Of a stretch of DNA of 64,000 nt, positions 16,257 to 24,531 are shown piece by piece; the stretch's first letter is position 1; each line of letters begins with the position of its first letter. The translations under genes and the position numbers were made by a program. The DNA comes from Paenibacillus paridis. Its GTDB lineage: Bacteria; Bacillota; Bacilli; Paenibacillales; Paenibacillaceae. The stretch spans positions 1 to 64,000 of the forward strand of contig NZ_VCIX01000079.1 of assembly GCF_006345825.1 (NCBI RefSeq), in the 5' to 3' direction. The notes beneath the pieces are model-generated. The model searched no databases. It was not told the DNA's origin and saw nothing but the letters and a program-made list of their open reading frames with translations.

Positions 16257-17927
16257 TTACTCGCCATGCCCAAGAACACGAAACACCTCGGTCACGGTCG
16301 TATGGCCTTCAACGGCCTTCTGCAGACCATCTGCCAAAATCGGGATCATTCCCTGCTTCAGCGCATGCTCGTAATACTCGTTATCCGACCGCTTTGAAAT
16401 AATTAATGAACGAAGCTCGTTGTCTATCATCAGTACCTCATGGATGGCCAACCTTCCCTTATAGCCGGTTCGGCCGCATTCTCCGCAGCCTGCTCCTTTG
16501 TATAATTGTTCGGTTTCGATCCCGTGGCTCGTAACAAGCTCCAGCTCTTTGTCAATTGGCGTGTAACGCTGCTTGCAATGGGTGCAAATCCTTCTTACCA
16601 GCCGCTGGGCTACGATACAATTCACCGAAGAGGAAATGAGAAACGGCTCGACGCCCATATCGATCAGTCTCGTTATGGAATTGACCGCATTGTTTGTATG
16701 TAACGTACTTAGAACAAGGTGACCGGTCATCGCGGCCCTTACGGATATTTCTGCGGTTTCCGAGTCCCTGATTTCTCCTAGCATGACGATGTTCGGATCC
16801 TGTCGCAAAATAGCTCTCAGCCCTCTGGCGAAGGTTAACCCAGTAAGAGGATTTACCTGCACCTGATTGACCCCTTCAAGCTGGTACTCTACCGGATCCT
16901 CTACGGTGATGATGTTGACATCATCTTTGTTCAGATGCGCAAGCGCCGAATACAAGGTAGTCGACTTACCGCTGCCGGTTGGCCCCGTAATCAATACGAC
17001 CCCATAAGCCATCTCAATGCTTTTGCGAAAAACCTGTTCGTTCCGTTCCGAAAGCGCCAGCTTCGAGATGTCAGCGAGTGAGTTGCCAAGATCCAGCACC
17101 CGGATAACGACTTTTTCCCCGTGGATCGTTGGCAGCGTAGATACCCGGACATCCACCTTCCGAAAATCGATGTCAAGCTCTACCCGTCCATCCTGTGGAA
17201 GCCTTCGCTCGGCAACGTTTAGATTGGCCATAATCTTGATGCGTGCGACGATAATCCCATGCATATTGGGAGGAAGCGTCCTCTCCGTCCGCATCACGCC
17301 ATCCACCCGGTAACGGATGCGGAAGCTTCCGTCCTGCGGGTCCAAATGGATATCGCTCGCTCCGAGCTGAACGGCCTGTGCAATCACTTGATTGACCGTC
17401 TTCACGACAGGCGAATCCTCATCCTGAATCGCGTGATCCTCGTCTATATCCTTTAGCTGCAGGTTCTGGCTAATTTGCTCAATCGTATCCTGCAATCCGT
17501 AAAAACGATTAATTGCACGAACAAGCTCATCTTTGGATGCAATTACCGGTTCAATTCGAAGTCCCGTAGCAATTCTGATCTCATCAATCGCAAAGTAATC
17601 CAGTGGATCGGCCATGGCAAGAATCAGTCTATTGCCTTCCATACGAAGCGGCATGACGCAATGCTGGTCAGCTAGCTTCTGTGAAATTAATTGAATAATT
17701 TTCGGATCAATTTTCTGGCGATAAATTTGTACATGCGGAATGCCGAGCTGGAATTCCAGCGCCTCAATAAACTGCTGCTGCGTTATGTAACCTTTGGAAA
17801 TGAGCACATCTCCAAGTCTTGTCTTTAATTCCCGCTGTTGAATGAGTGCCTGCTGCAACTGCTCCTCGGTTATTACCCCGGACTCGACTAGCAAATCTCC
17901 TATTCGTTTACGGGCTCCTGACATCAT
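16257..17927 (-). CDS. pilB: Type IV pilus extension ATPase PilB (GspE family)
   Basis: A 556-residue AAA+-like motor ATPase that drives pilin polymerisation. An N-terminal MshEN-type domain with the repeated GDLLVESGVI and GDVLISKGYI boxes (residues 10-60) may bind c-di-GMP, as in MshE; a diguanylate cyclase is encoded at 42.8-44.3 kb. The core has Walker A GPTGSGKST, Asp box ITVEDPVEY, Walker B NIVMLGEIRD and His box GHLVLSTLHT. Four cysteines (CTHC ... CGEC) form the zinc site typical of GspE/PilB. It is the first gene of the pilus unit, with a promoter about 70 bases upstream. Confidence 0.95.
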   Translation of the reverse strand: MMSGARKRIGDLLVESGVITEEQLQQALIQQRELKTRLGDVLISKGYITQQQFIEALEFQLGIPHVQIYRQKIDPKIIQLISQKLADQHCVMPLRMEGNRLILAMADPLDYFAIDEIRIATGLRIEPVIASKDELVRAINRFYGLQDTIEQISQNLQLKDIDEDHAIQDEDSPVVKTVNQVIAQAVQLGASDIHLDPQDGSFRIRYRVDGVMRTERTLPPNMHGIIVARIKIMANLNVAERRLPQDGRVELDIDFRKVDVRVSTLPTIHGEKVVIRVLDLGNSLADISKLALSERNEQVFRKSIEMAYGVVLITGPTGSGKSTTLYSALAHLNKDDVNIITVEDPVEYQLEGVNQVQVNPLTGLTFARGLRAILRQDPNIVMLGEIRDSETAEISVRAAMTGHLVLSTLHTNNAVNSITRLIDMGVEPFLISSSVNCIVAQRLVRRICTHCKQRYTPIDKELELVTSHGIETEQLYKGAGCGECGRTGYKGRLAIHEVLMIDNELRSLIISKRSDNEYYEHALKQGMIPILADGLQKAVEGHTTVTEVFRVLGHGE

Positions 17928-18000
17928 TCATCACCAACTAACTGATCATAGATTTGCAAATAAAGTAGAATGCTCCGCTACCATGTTGAAACTTGACTTA

Positions 18001-18029
18001 ATTAAAACAAGGAATAGTATTCCTGTCAA
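18001..18029 (-). promoter_or_regulatory. Sigma-A promoter for pilB with a palindrome in the spacer
   Basis: On the minus strand TTGACA (18029-18024), a 17-base spacer and TTTAAT (18006-18001) make a near-consensus promoter about 70 bases before pilB. Most of the spacer is the perfect 13-base palindrome GGAATACTATTCC (18011-18023), a candidate operator. A one-mismatch Spo0A box (GGTCGAA, 18041-18035) lies just upstream of the -35. Confidence 0.7.
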
Positions 18030-18150
18030 TGACTTTCGACCTATTTTCCCTGATTATGGATAAGTATATTTTACCATAAGATTTTGTAAACATTTCCACG
18101 CAAGACCATATGACTATAGGCTTTTTTGCGACTAAACGACCAGTTGAATA

Positions 18151-18192
18151 TTTTGTCGAATCTTGTCTTCATTTTACTACATTTCGACAAAA
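18151..18192. promoter_or_regulatory. Pair of inverted perfect Spo0A boxes
   Basis: TTTTGTCGAA at 18151-18160 and its exact reverse complement TTCGACAAAA at 18183-18192 face each other across 22 bases. TGTCGAA is the established Spo0A (0A) box. They lie about 120-165 bases upstream of the pilB promoter on one side and about 120-160 before the MFS promoter on the other, so either gene could be the target. Confidence 0.6.
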
Positions 18193-18309
18193 TAAGTAGT
18201 GTCCAATTTCCCAATTAATTGGGACTCGTTCTTAATTTTTTTCATTTTTAATGCAATTGCTCCTCTTTTCTTGGTCAAGATCCGCTTGAAGAAATCATGC
18301 AATCACTTA

Positions 18310-18318
18310 TGCTATACT
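18310..18318 (+). promoter_or_regulatory. Extended -10 promoter directly before the MFS start
   Basis: TGCTATACT matches the extended -10 element. Its end is only six bases before the ATG at 18325, so transcription would begin at or next to the start codon and the message would be leaderless. A TTGAAG at 18286 is too far away (21 bases) for a normal -35. Confidence 0.5.
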
Positions 18319-18324
18319 TTGGAA

Positions 18325-19545
18325 ATGGAACAATGGAAAAAAAATCTGATCGTGTTGTGGTTCGGACAGTTTCTCGTTATGGCTGGAATGACGATGATCA
18401 TTCCGTTCCTGTCCCTCTACCTGCAATTTGATTTAGGCTTGTCCGACAAGCATGAGATCGGCATCTGGGCCGGTATTATTTTTGCCGGAAACTTCGTTAC
18501 TTCCTTTATATTTCAACCGATTTGGGGCAAAATGGCCGACCGATACGGTCGAAAAATGATGCTGCTCCGCTCAGGCTTTGGCATGTCCGTCGTTATGGTC
18601 CTCATGGGCTTTGCCACAAATCCTTGGCATTTGCTGCTGCTGCGCATGGTGAATGGCACGATTTCCGGCTTTAATCCGGCCTCCATCGCCCTCATCTCGG
18701 CAACGACGCCAAAAGATAAAATGGGCTTCGCCATGGGAACCATTCAATCCGGCGGCATTGCCGGCACGATACTCGGCCCGTTTATAGGCGGATTGCTCGC
18801 AGACAGCATAGGCTTTCGCCCTATTTTCTATCTGACGGGAGCTTTGCTCTTCGCCGCTTCGCTACTTGCATTACTCGTAGTCAAAGAGCCCTTTGACCGC
18901 ATGAAAGCCGCGCAGCGCGTGCAAGCCTCCGTCATTGAAGGATTTCGCAAGCTAAGCGGAATCCCGCAGCTTACTGCGCTGTTTGCCGTCACCTTCCTTA
19001 TCCAGTTCGCGATGATGAGCCCGATGACGCTGATTCCGCTTTATGTGCAGGAGCTCCATGGTACGACTGCGAACCTCGCCTTTTTTGCAGGGTTTGTCGG
19101 CTCCGTCACTGGTCTCTCCAACCTAATCGCCTCGCCGCTGTTAGGAAAGTTAAGCGATAAGGTCGGTGCGGAACGTGTGCTTGGCGTGGCACTAGTTGGA
19201 GCCTCGCTTGCTTTTATTCCGCAGGCGCTAGCGGGAACTGTCTGGCAATTGCTGATCGCGCGCTTTGTACTGGGCATTTTTCTGGGGGGTCTTATTCCAG
19301 CCGTAAACTCCCTAATTCGAAAATATACGCCGGACGGCATGGAAAGCCGCTCCTACAGCTTCAATACCAGTACAATGAGCCTCGGCAATATGATCGGCCC
19401 GATCACGGGCGGCGCCTTGTCAGGCTGGATCGGCATTCAAGGGCTGTTCCTGCTCTCGGCGGTCATGCTGATGATCAATGCGGCATGGGTTTACCAATCG
19501 CTGCTGCGCAAACGGCCGCTTTTGCATCAAGGCAAAGACGGCTGA
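18325..19545 (+). CDS. MFS multidrug-type transporter (12 TM, DHA1)
   Basis: A 406-residue transporter with 12 predicted helices. It begins MEQWKKNLIVLWFGQFLVMA and has the loop 2-3 MFS motif A (GKMADRYGRKMML) and a second copy in the C-half (GKLSDKVGAERVL), as in DHA1 drug:proton antiporters of the YitG/Bcr kind. The substrate is unknown. The frame is open to 18199, but that extension is not protein-like and crosses the promoter. No ribosome binding site precedes the ATG, which fits a leaderless message. A strong terminator follows. Confidence 0.88.
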   Translation: MEQWKKNLIVLWFGQFLVMAGMTMIIPFLSLYLQFDLGLSDKHEIGIWAGIIFAGNFVTSFIFQPIWGKMADRYGRKMMLLRSGFGMSVVMVLMGFATNPWHLLLLRMVNGTISGFNPASIALISATTPKDKMGFAMGTIQSGGIAGTILGPFIGGLLADSIGFRPIFYLTGALLFAASLLALLVVKEPFDRMKAAQRVQASVIEGFRKLSGIPQLTALFAVTFLIQFAMMSPMTLIPLYVQELHGTTANLAFFAGFVGSVTGLSNLIASPLLGKLSDKVGAERVLGVALVGASLAFIPQALAGTVWQLLIARFVLGIFLGGLIPAVNSLIRKYTPDGMESRSYSFNTSTMSLGNMIGPITGGALSGWIGIQGLFLLSAVMLMINAAWVYQSLLRKRPLLHQGKDG

Positions 19546-19568
19546 CTTGTTCTTACGGGCATAGATAA

Positions 19569-19608
19569 GGGCATGCGGGAAGTCTTCCTTCCCCGCATGC
19601 CCTTTTTT
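19569..19608 (+). terminator. Intrinsic terminator of the MFS gene
   Basis: Perfect 11-bp GC-rich arms GGGCATGCGGG / CCCGCATGCCC followed by six T, 23 bases after the stop. Confidence 0.92.
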
Positions 19609-19776
19609 CTAATGTATTCCTAACTGGAAATTCAAGCTCAAATCCCATGATGACATTTGTCGTTTTTTGACATATCATGCCACTGATCACTCGCCCAATT
19701 GACGTCTCTATGCCACACTCGAAGCTTACCTGTTCACAAGTAGGACAACAAAGCTATCATTGTAAAAATCTCTTTC

Positions 19777-20300
19777 CTCCCACCAGCAGTAACCGGCCCT
19801 TTTTTCGTGCGTTAAGAACATATACGTGCTTAAAGACCTCAAAGACTAGCCAAGCAGCTACTGTAAGAACACATATGCGCTTACAGCGCTCCCACCACCA
19901 GTAACCTGCTCCTTTTTCGTGCGTTAAGAACACATATGTGCTTACAGACCTCAAAAACTAGCTAAACAGCTGCTATAAGAACACATATGCGCTTTCAGCG
20001 CTCCCATCACCAGTAATCAGCCCAATTTTCGCACGTTAAGAACACATACGTGCTTACAGACCTCAAAAACTAGCTAGACAGCTACTGTAAGAACACATAT
20101 GCGCTTACAGCGCTCCCAGCACCATTAGTCGGCTCCTTTTCCATGCGATAGGAACACATATGCGCTTACAGACCTCAAAAACTAGCTAGACAGCTACTGT
20201 AAGAACACATATGCGCTTACAGCGCTCCCACCACTAGTAACCAGCCCCTTTTTCGTACGATAAGAACTCAATGCGCTTACGGCACTCCCATCACAAGTAA
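19777..20300. repeat. Array of 112-bp tandem repeats with regularly spaced near-palindromes
   Basis: Four complete units of exactly 112 bases begin at CTCCC at 19777, 19889, 20001 and 20113, followed by a fifth, shortened unit at 20225 (60 bases) and a trace at 20285. Each unit has two halves, each with the word TAAGAACACATATG(T/C)GCTTA, a near-palindrome whose core CACATATGTG is self-complementary. Starts of this word are at 19813, 19864, 19925, 19976, 20037, 20088, 20149, 20200 and 20261: steps alternate strictly 51 and 61. The array lies between two convergent genes and outside both terminators. No reading frame through it looks coding. Units differ by several substitutions, so it is not a sequencing artefact. 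Confidence 0.9.
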
Positions 20301-20417
20301 CCAACCGCTTCTTCGAGCAATCCAAACAGATAAGTATTCATGAACCGACGACGCAGCCACCAACGACTCGCTCTTATTAGCCTTATCCTGCGATCCCCTA
20401 GATCCGCGTTCATAACC

Positions 20418-20464
20418 AAAAAAGCGCCCTCTTCCGCCCGACAATCGTCGCGGAAAAAAGGCGC
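20418..20464 (-). terminator. Intrinsic terminator of the O-methyltransferase gene
   Basis: Read on the minus strand, GGCGC ... GCGCC arms with an inner TTCCGC/GCGGAA pairing are followed by six T. It lies 17 bases after the stop at 20481. Confidence 0.8.
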
Positions 20465-20480
20465 TGCTTGGCAGCTCTCA

Positions 20481-21113
20481 TTATTTAACGATTGCGATGG
20501 CTAAACCGTCATAACCCGGCAGCACCGTACTTTGCAGACGCGCATCGGAGGCGATGATTTCATTAAAGGAGCGCACCGCGCGCACGGACGGGCCCGCTTT
20601 GGCTGGGTCAGTTGTTCTGCCGCGCAGCAAAATATTATCCCCTACGATAATAGCGCCGGGCTCCGCCAGAGCGATCGCATAATCCAAGTAGACGGGATAA
20701 CCTTCTTTATCTGCATCAATAAAAAAGAAATCAAACTTCAAGCCCTCCGCTTGAAGCTCCGCCAAGCTTTGCTTCGCATCGCCAATCCTGTACTCGACCT
20801 TGTCGCCAAGACCAGCCGCTTCCATATGCGTTTTGGCCACGTCGGCATAATTTTGCAGAAGCTCCAGCGAGATCAGCTTGCCGCCCTCCGGCAAGCCGCG
20901 CGCCAAGCAAATGCCGCTGTACCCGCCAAGAGCGCCGATCTCTACAATATTACGCGCTTTCGTTAGCGAGACCAGCATCGTGAGCAGCCTTCCATAGCCA
21001 TCCGCAACCGAAATCTCCGGCATTCCGTTTGCAGCTATTCCTGCTTTTGTGCGTTCTAGATCTGCGTCAGCCCCGTAAAGGGAATCTACATATTCCTCAT
21101 TCGTCAACGTCAT
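20481..21113 (-). CDS. SAM-dependent O-methyltransferase (family 3, YrrM-like)
   Basis: A 210-residue class I methyltransferase of the catechol/caffeoyl-CoA O-methyltransferase group. The SAM motif I is VEIGALGGYSGICLA, followed by LISLELLQNYADVAK and the metal-binding FFFIDADKEGYP and DNILLRG segments that bind a divalent cation. Bacillus YrrM, a relative, is a tRNA mo5U methyltransferase (TrmR); this protein may act on tRNA or on a small catechol, and the sequence does not decide. ATG 21113 is preferred because GGAGAGAG lies six to eight bases before. Single-gene unit with its own terminator. Confidence 0.88.
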   Translation of the reverse strand: MTLTNEEYVDSLYGADADLERTKAGIAANGMPEISVADGYGRLLTMLVSLTKARNIVEIGALGGYSGICLARGLPEGGKLISLELLQNYADVAKTHMEAAGLGDKVEYRIGDAKQSLAELQAEGLKFDFFFIDADKEGYPVYLDYAIALAEPGAIIVGDNILLRGRTTDPAKAGPSVRAVRSFNEIIASDARLQSTVLPGYDGLAIAIVK

Positions 21114-21258
21114 TCTATCTCTCTCCAATTTTACAATTTGTAAAAACAAGCTAGTTTGTCCTATACTTGATTGTATGTTTTTGTTCTCGGGGTTACAAGC
21201 CTAGGCTTATGGCGCGACGATCCTTGATCGCTAAGAATTAATGAAAAGAGAGTGTATA

Positions 21259-22404
21259 ATGGAAAAGTTACAGCTAATCGCAACCGCACCGATGGGACTT
21301 GAAGCGGTTGTCGCACGCGAGCTGAAGGATTTGGGCTACAATGATCTGCAAGTAGAAAACGGACGGGTTAATTTTACGGGCGGACCGCTCGATATTTGCC
21401 GCACTAACCTTTGGCTGCGCACCGCAGGACGAGTCCTCATCAAAATGGGAGAGTTCCCTGCTACAACCTTCGAAGACCTTTTTGAAGGCACCAAAGCGCT
21501 GGACTGGCCGACTTGGATTCCGAATGACGGCGAGTTCCCCGTCAATGGACGCTCGCAAAAGTCTCAACTAACCAGCGTACCGGCATGCCAAAGCATCGTC
21601 AAAAAAGCGGTTGTTGACAAAATGACCGAACGCTACGGTACGGAGTGGTTTCCGGAAGACGGCGGACGCTACGTTATTGAAGTAACGCTTATGAATGACC
21701 GCGCGATGCTGACGCTGGATACCACTGGCGATGGCTTGCACAAACGAGGCTACCGCAAAGTTGCGACGGAAGCGCCTATTCGGGAGACGCTTGCTGCCGC
21801 ACTGGTCCAGCTTAGCCGCTGGCGCCCTGAACGGCCGCTTTATGATCCGTTTTGCGGGTCGGGCACCATTCTTATCGAAGCTGCCATGATCGGTTGGAAT
21901 ATTGCCCCTGGGCTTCGCCGAAGCTTCAACAGCGAGGGCTGGCCGCTTATTCCAAACGAGCTTTGGGATGAGGCGCGCGATGAAGCGTTCGACCTCGTAA
22001 AGGACGATATTCCGCTTCAAATCGCTGGCTCGGACATTGATCCCGGCGCCATTGAAATTGCGGAAGCCGCTATCAAGAAGGCAGGCTTCGGCAAAGAAAT
22101 CAAATTATCCGTACAGCCTGTCGCCAAGGTTAAGCTGCAAGGCGACTACGGCGTTATCATTACAAACCCGCCTTACGGCGAACGGCTAGGCGACGATGTG
22201 CAAGCGGAAGCGGCCTTGCGCCAATTCGGCCTTACCGCGCTGCACTATCCGACATGGTCCTATTTCTCGATTAGTCCATCTACGACGATCGAGCATTATT
22301 TCGGACGAAATGCCGACAAGAAACGGAAACTGTTCAATGGCCGGATCGAATGTAACTACTTGCAGTTTTTCGGTCCGCTTCCCCCGCGCGGGAACAGGCC
22401 GTAA
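21259..22404 (+). CDS. RlmL/YpsC-like rRNA guanine-N2 methyltransferase
   Basis: A 381-residue protein with an N-terminal ferredoxin-like/THUMP domain (about 1-160) and a C-terminal Rossmann methyltransferase domain. Motifs are DPFCGSGTILIEAA (SAM motif I, near 198) and TNPPYGERL (motif IV, near 305), which mark N6/N2 base methyltransferases; the family (YpsC, RlmL N-half) makes m2G in 23S rRNA. The C-terminal RKLFNGRIECNYLQFFG is also conserved. ATG 21259 follows AAGAGAG; the frame extends to 21241. The next gene starts 25 bases later on the same strand and may be co-transcribed. Confidence 0.9.
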   Translation: MEKLQLIATAPMGLEAVVARELKDLGYNDLQVENGRVNFTGGPLDICRTNLWLRTAGRVLIKMGEFPATTFEDLFEGTKALDWPTWIPNDGEFPVNGRSQKSQLTSVPACQSIVKKAVVDKMTERYGTEWFPEDGGRYVIEVTLMNDRAMLTLDTTGDGLHKRGYRKVATEAPIRETLAAALVQLSRWRPERPLYDPFCGSGTILIEAAMIGWNIAPGLRRSFNSEGWPLIPNELWDEARDEAFDLVKDDIPLQIAGSDIDPGAIEIAEAAIKKAGFGKEIKLSVQPVAKVKLQGDYGVIITNPPYGERLGDDVQAEAALRQFGLTALHYPTWSYFSISPSTTIEHYFGRNADKKRKLFNGRIECNYLQFFGPLPPRGNRP

Positions 22405-22428
22405 CGGAATAGGAAGGATATTTTATGT

Positions 22429-24468
22429 ATGCAATCTCCTAGACAAACGCCAGTACGTCGGTTGCTAAGCTTGCTGCTGGTTGGATTCGAGCGGCTTAAG
22501 GCTGTGGATCTGGCGTTGTTTGTTGGCGCGATGTTCTGCAAGCTTTATTTGTTCAACGCGTTTCTAAATGTCGCCAATATGAAAATGACGTCTAAGGACG
22601 CTTGGATTGAAGTGGGAGCCGTGCTGCTGTTCAGCTTCTGGACCCTATGGCTCCCTGCACGCGGACGAATGGTTTCTCTTATTCTTTTAAACATGATCGC
22701 CACCTTCGTGCTTTACGCCGATCTGATTTATTATCGCTATTTCCAAGATTTGATCTCCGTTCCCGTGCTGCTCCAGCTCGGACAGGTAGACTCACTCGGA
22801 GAAAGCATCGGTACGCTGCTGCATGTGAAGGATTTTATTTTATTTTTGGACTGGCTCATCATGATCCCTTTCGCAGTTTATATCATTTGGCAAGGACGCA
22901 CTGATCTGCGCCATGCCAATGAATATCGCTCGGCTCCGCCGCTTTGGCGGAAAGCATTGATCCGTATCTCGCTAAGCGCTGTCGTTTTTTTTATCGGCAC
23001 GTCGCTTGTGTTTACGAACGTAAATGAGGCAAAGCGGACATGGGGGCAAGGGATTTTTGAAGGCAACTGGTGGAACCTCTCTATTTATAATGTCACGGGA
23101 GGGCTTGGTTTTCATGGCTATGATGTCTATCGCTATGTGAAGCAGCACTGGCTTGATACGGAAACCGTAACTGCGGAACAATTATCCGAAGCTCAGAAAT
23201 GGATTGAAGCTCGTGGCGAGCTTCGGGGCAATTTGGAGCAAGATTCGCTGTTCGGCGCCTACAAAGGCAGTAATGTGCTGATGGTGCAGCTGGAAGCCTT
23301 TCAAAACTTCATGATTCATCAATCGATCGGCGGGCAGGAAATTACACCGCATCTGAATGACTTGATTGAGAAAAGCGCTTATTTCAGCCAGTTTTATCAC
23401 CAGACTGCGCAAGGCCGAACCTCGGATGCTGATTTTACAGCCAATTGCTCCATGCAGCCGGTAGCCAACGGCTCCGTATTCATTCAATATTCGCCGAATG
23501 AATTCGACTGCATGCCAAGCACTCTTAAGGCTAATGATTATGGGACAACTGTCTTCCACTCCTATGAGGGCGGGTTTTGGAATCGAAACACGATGTACCG
23601 AAATATGCAATACGACCAATTCTACAGCCTAAAGCATTTTACGCTGGATGAGAAAATTGGCTGGGCGCTCGGCGACAAGTCATTTTTCCGGCAGTCGCTT
23701 GATGTCATTTCTGAGCAAAAGCAGCCGTTTTATTCCTTTCTGATTACGCTCTCCAGCCACTACCCCTTCACGATGCCGCCGGAGGAGAAAGTGCTTAATC
23801 TCGGCGAGCTGGACGGTACGTTAATGGGAGATTATTTGCAGGCCATCCACTATGTGGATGCCGCTCTCGGCGAGCTGGTAGAGCGCATGAAAGCTGAAGG
23901 ATTATGGGATAATACGATTCTTGTCATGTATGGGGACCATGATAATTCCATCAAGGACTGGACGCTGTTTGAGACATTTCTGGACAAGCCGCTTAATGAT
24001 TTGGAACGGCAAATGATCCTGAAGCAGGTTCCTTTGCTCGTTCATCTACCCAAAGACGGTCATGCCGGGATCTATGAGCAGGTTGGCGGGCAGATCGATG
24101 TCACTCCAACGGTTATGCATCTGCTTGGCTTCTCAACCGCAGACCAGTACCTGCTGGGTTCACCGTTGCTCACCGACCAGCCTCTTAGCGGCAAAAAAGT
24201 GGTGCTGAGAAACGGCGCCTTCACGGACGGAACTGTTTACTATATTCCTTCCACGGATGGCGTTGCGTCAAATGGTGCTTGCTGGAGTATTACTACGAAT
24301 ACAGTGAGCGATATGAACGCTTGTATGAATGCCATCGATGATGCTCGCGGCGAGCTCAGCCTGTCCGACCAAATCGTCATGAATGATCTGATCAACGACT
24401 TCAAGGAGCAATCGACAATTGAAGCTAGTCTCCCTTCTAACCTAGAAACGGCTGACCGGCCCTATTAA
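22429..24468 (+). CDS. LtaS-like sulfatase-superfamily phosphoglycerol transferase
   Basis: A 679-residue protein with five N-terminal membrane helices (to about 195) and an extracellular alkaline-phosphatase-fold domain. The nucleophile threonine lies in QGRTSDADF, the metal-binding glutamate in QLEAFQNF, and the C-terminal metal site in YGDHDNSI, with SSHYPF before it, all as in lipoteichoic acid synthase. It should transfer glycerol phosphate from phosphatidylglycerol to a membrane glycolipid or a related acceptor. Several paralogues usually exist in Bacillales (LtaS, YfnI, YqgS, YvgJ) and the sequence does not say which this is. It starts at an ATG 11 bases after AAGG and ends before a bidirectional terminator. 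Confidence 0.88.
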   Translation: MQSPRQTPVRRLLSLLLVGFERLKAVDLALFVGAMFCKLYLFNAFLNVANMKMTSKDAWIEVGAVLLFSFWTLWLPARGRMVSLILLNMIATFVLYADLIYYRYFQDLISVPVLLQLGQVDSLGESIGTLLHVKDFILFLDWLIMIPFAVYIIWQGRTDLRHANEYRSAPPLWRKALIRISLSAVVFFIGTSLVFTNVNEAKRTWGQGIFEGNWWNLSIYNVTGGLGFHGYDVYRYVKQHWLDTETVTAEQLSEAQKWIEARGELRGNLEQDSLFGAYKGSNVLMVQLEAFQNFMIHQSIGGQEITPHLNDLIEKSAYFSQFYHQTAQGRTSDADFTANCSMQPVANGSVFIQYSPNEFDCMPSTLKANDYGTTVFHSYEGGFWNRNTMYRNMQYDQFYSLKHFTLDEKIGWALGDKSFFRQSLDVISEQKQPFYSFLITLSSHYPFTMPPEEKVLNLGELDGTLMGDYLQAIHYVDAALGELVERMKAEGLWDNTILVMYGDHDNSIKDWTLFETFLDKPLNDLERQMILKQVPLLVHLPKDGHAGIYEQVGGQIDVTPTVMHLLGFSTADQYLLGSPLLTDQPLSGKKVVLRNGAFTDGTVYYIPSTDGVASNGACWSITTNTVSDMNACMNAIDDARGELSLSDQIVMNDLINDFKEQSTIEASLPSNLETADRPY

Positions 24469-24518
24469 AAAAAAGAAGGACGATCCCGCGAGTCACAGAC
24501 TCGTGCAGGATCGTCCTT
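24467..24518. terminator. Bidirectional terminator
   Basis: Perfect 11-bp arms AAGGACGATCC / GGATCGTCCTT with an inner CGAGTC/GACTCG pairing. On the minus strand it is followed by eight T, and it also ends the plus-strand LtaS-like gene. It serves both convergent genes. Confidence 0.88.
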
Positions 24519-24531
24519 GTTCCGTTTCACG

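Noticed and set aside
19777-20300. CRISPR array
   Set aside because: Repeats are 112 bases long in direct tandem without unique spacers, and no cas genes are near.
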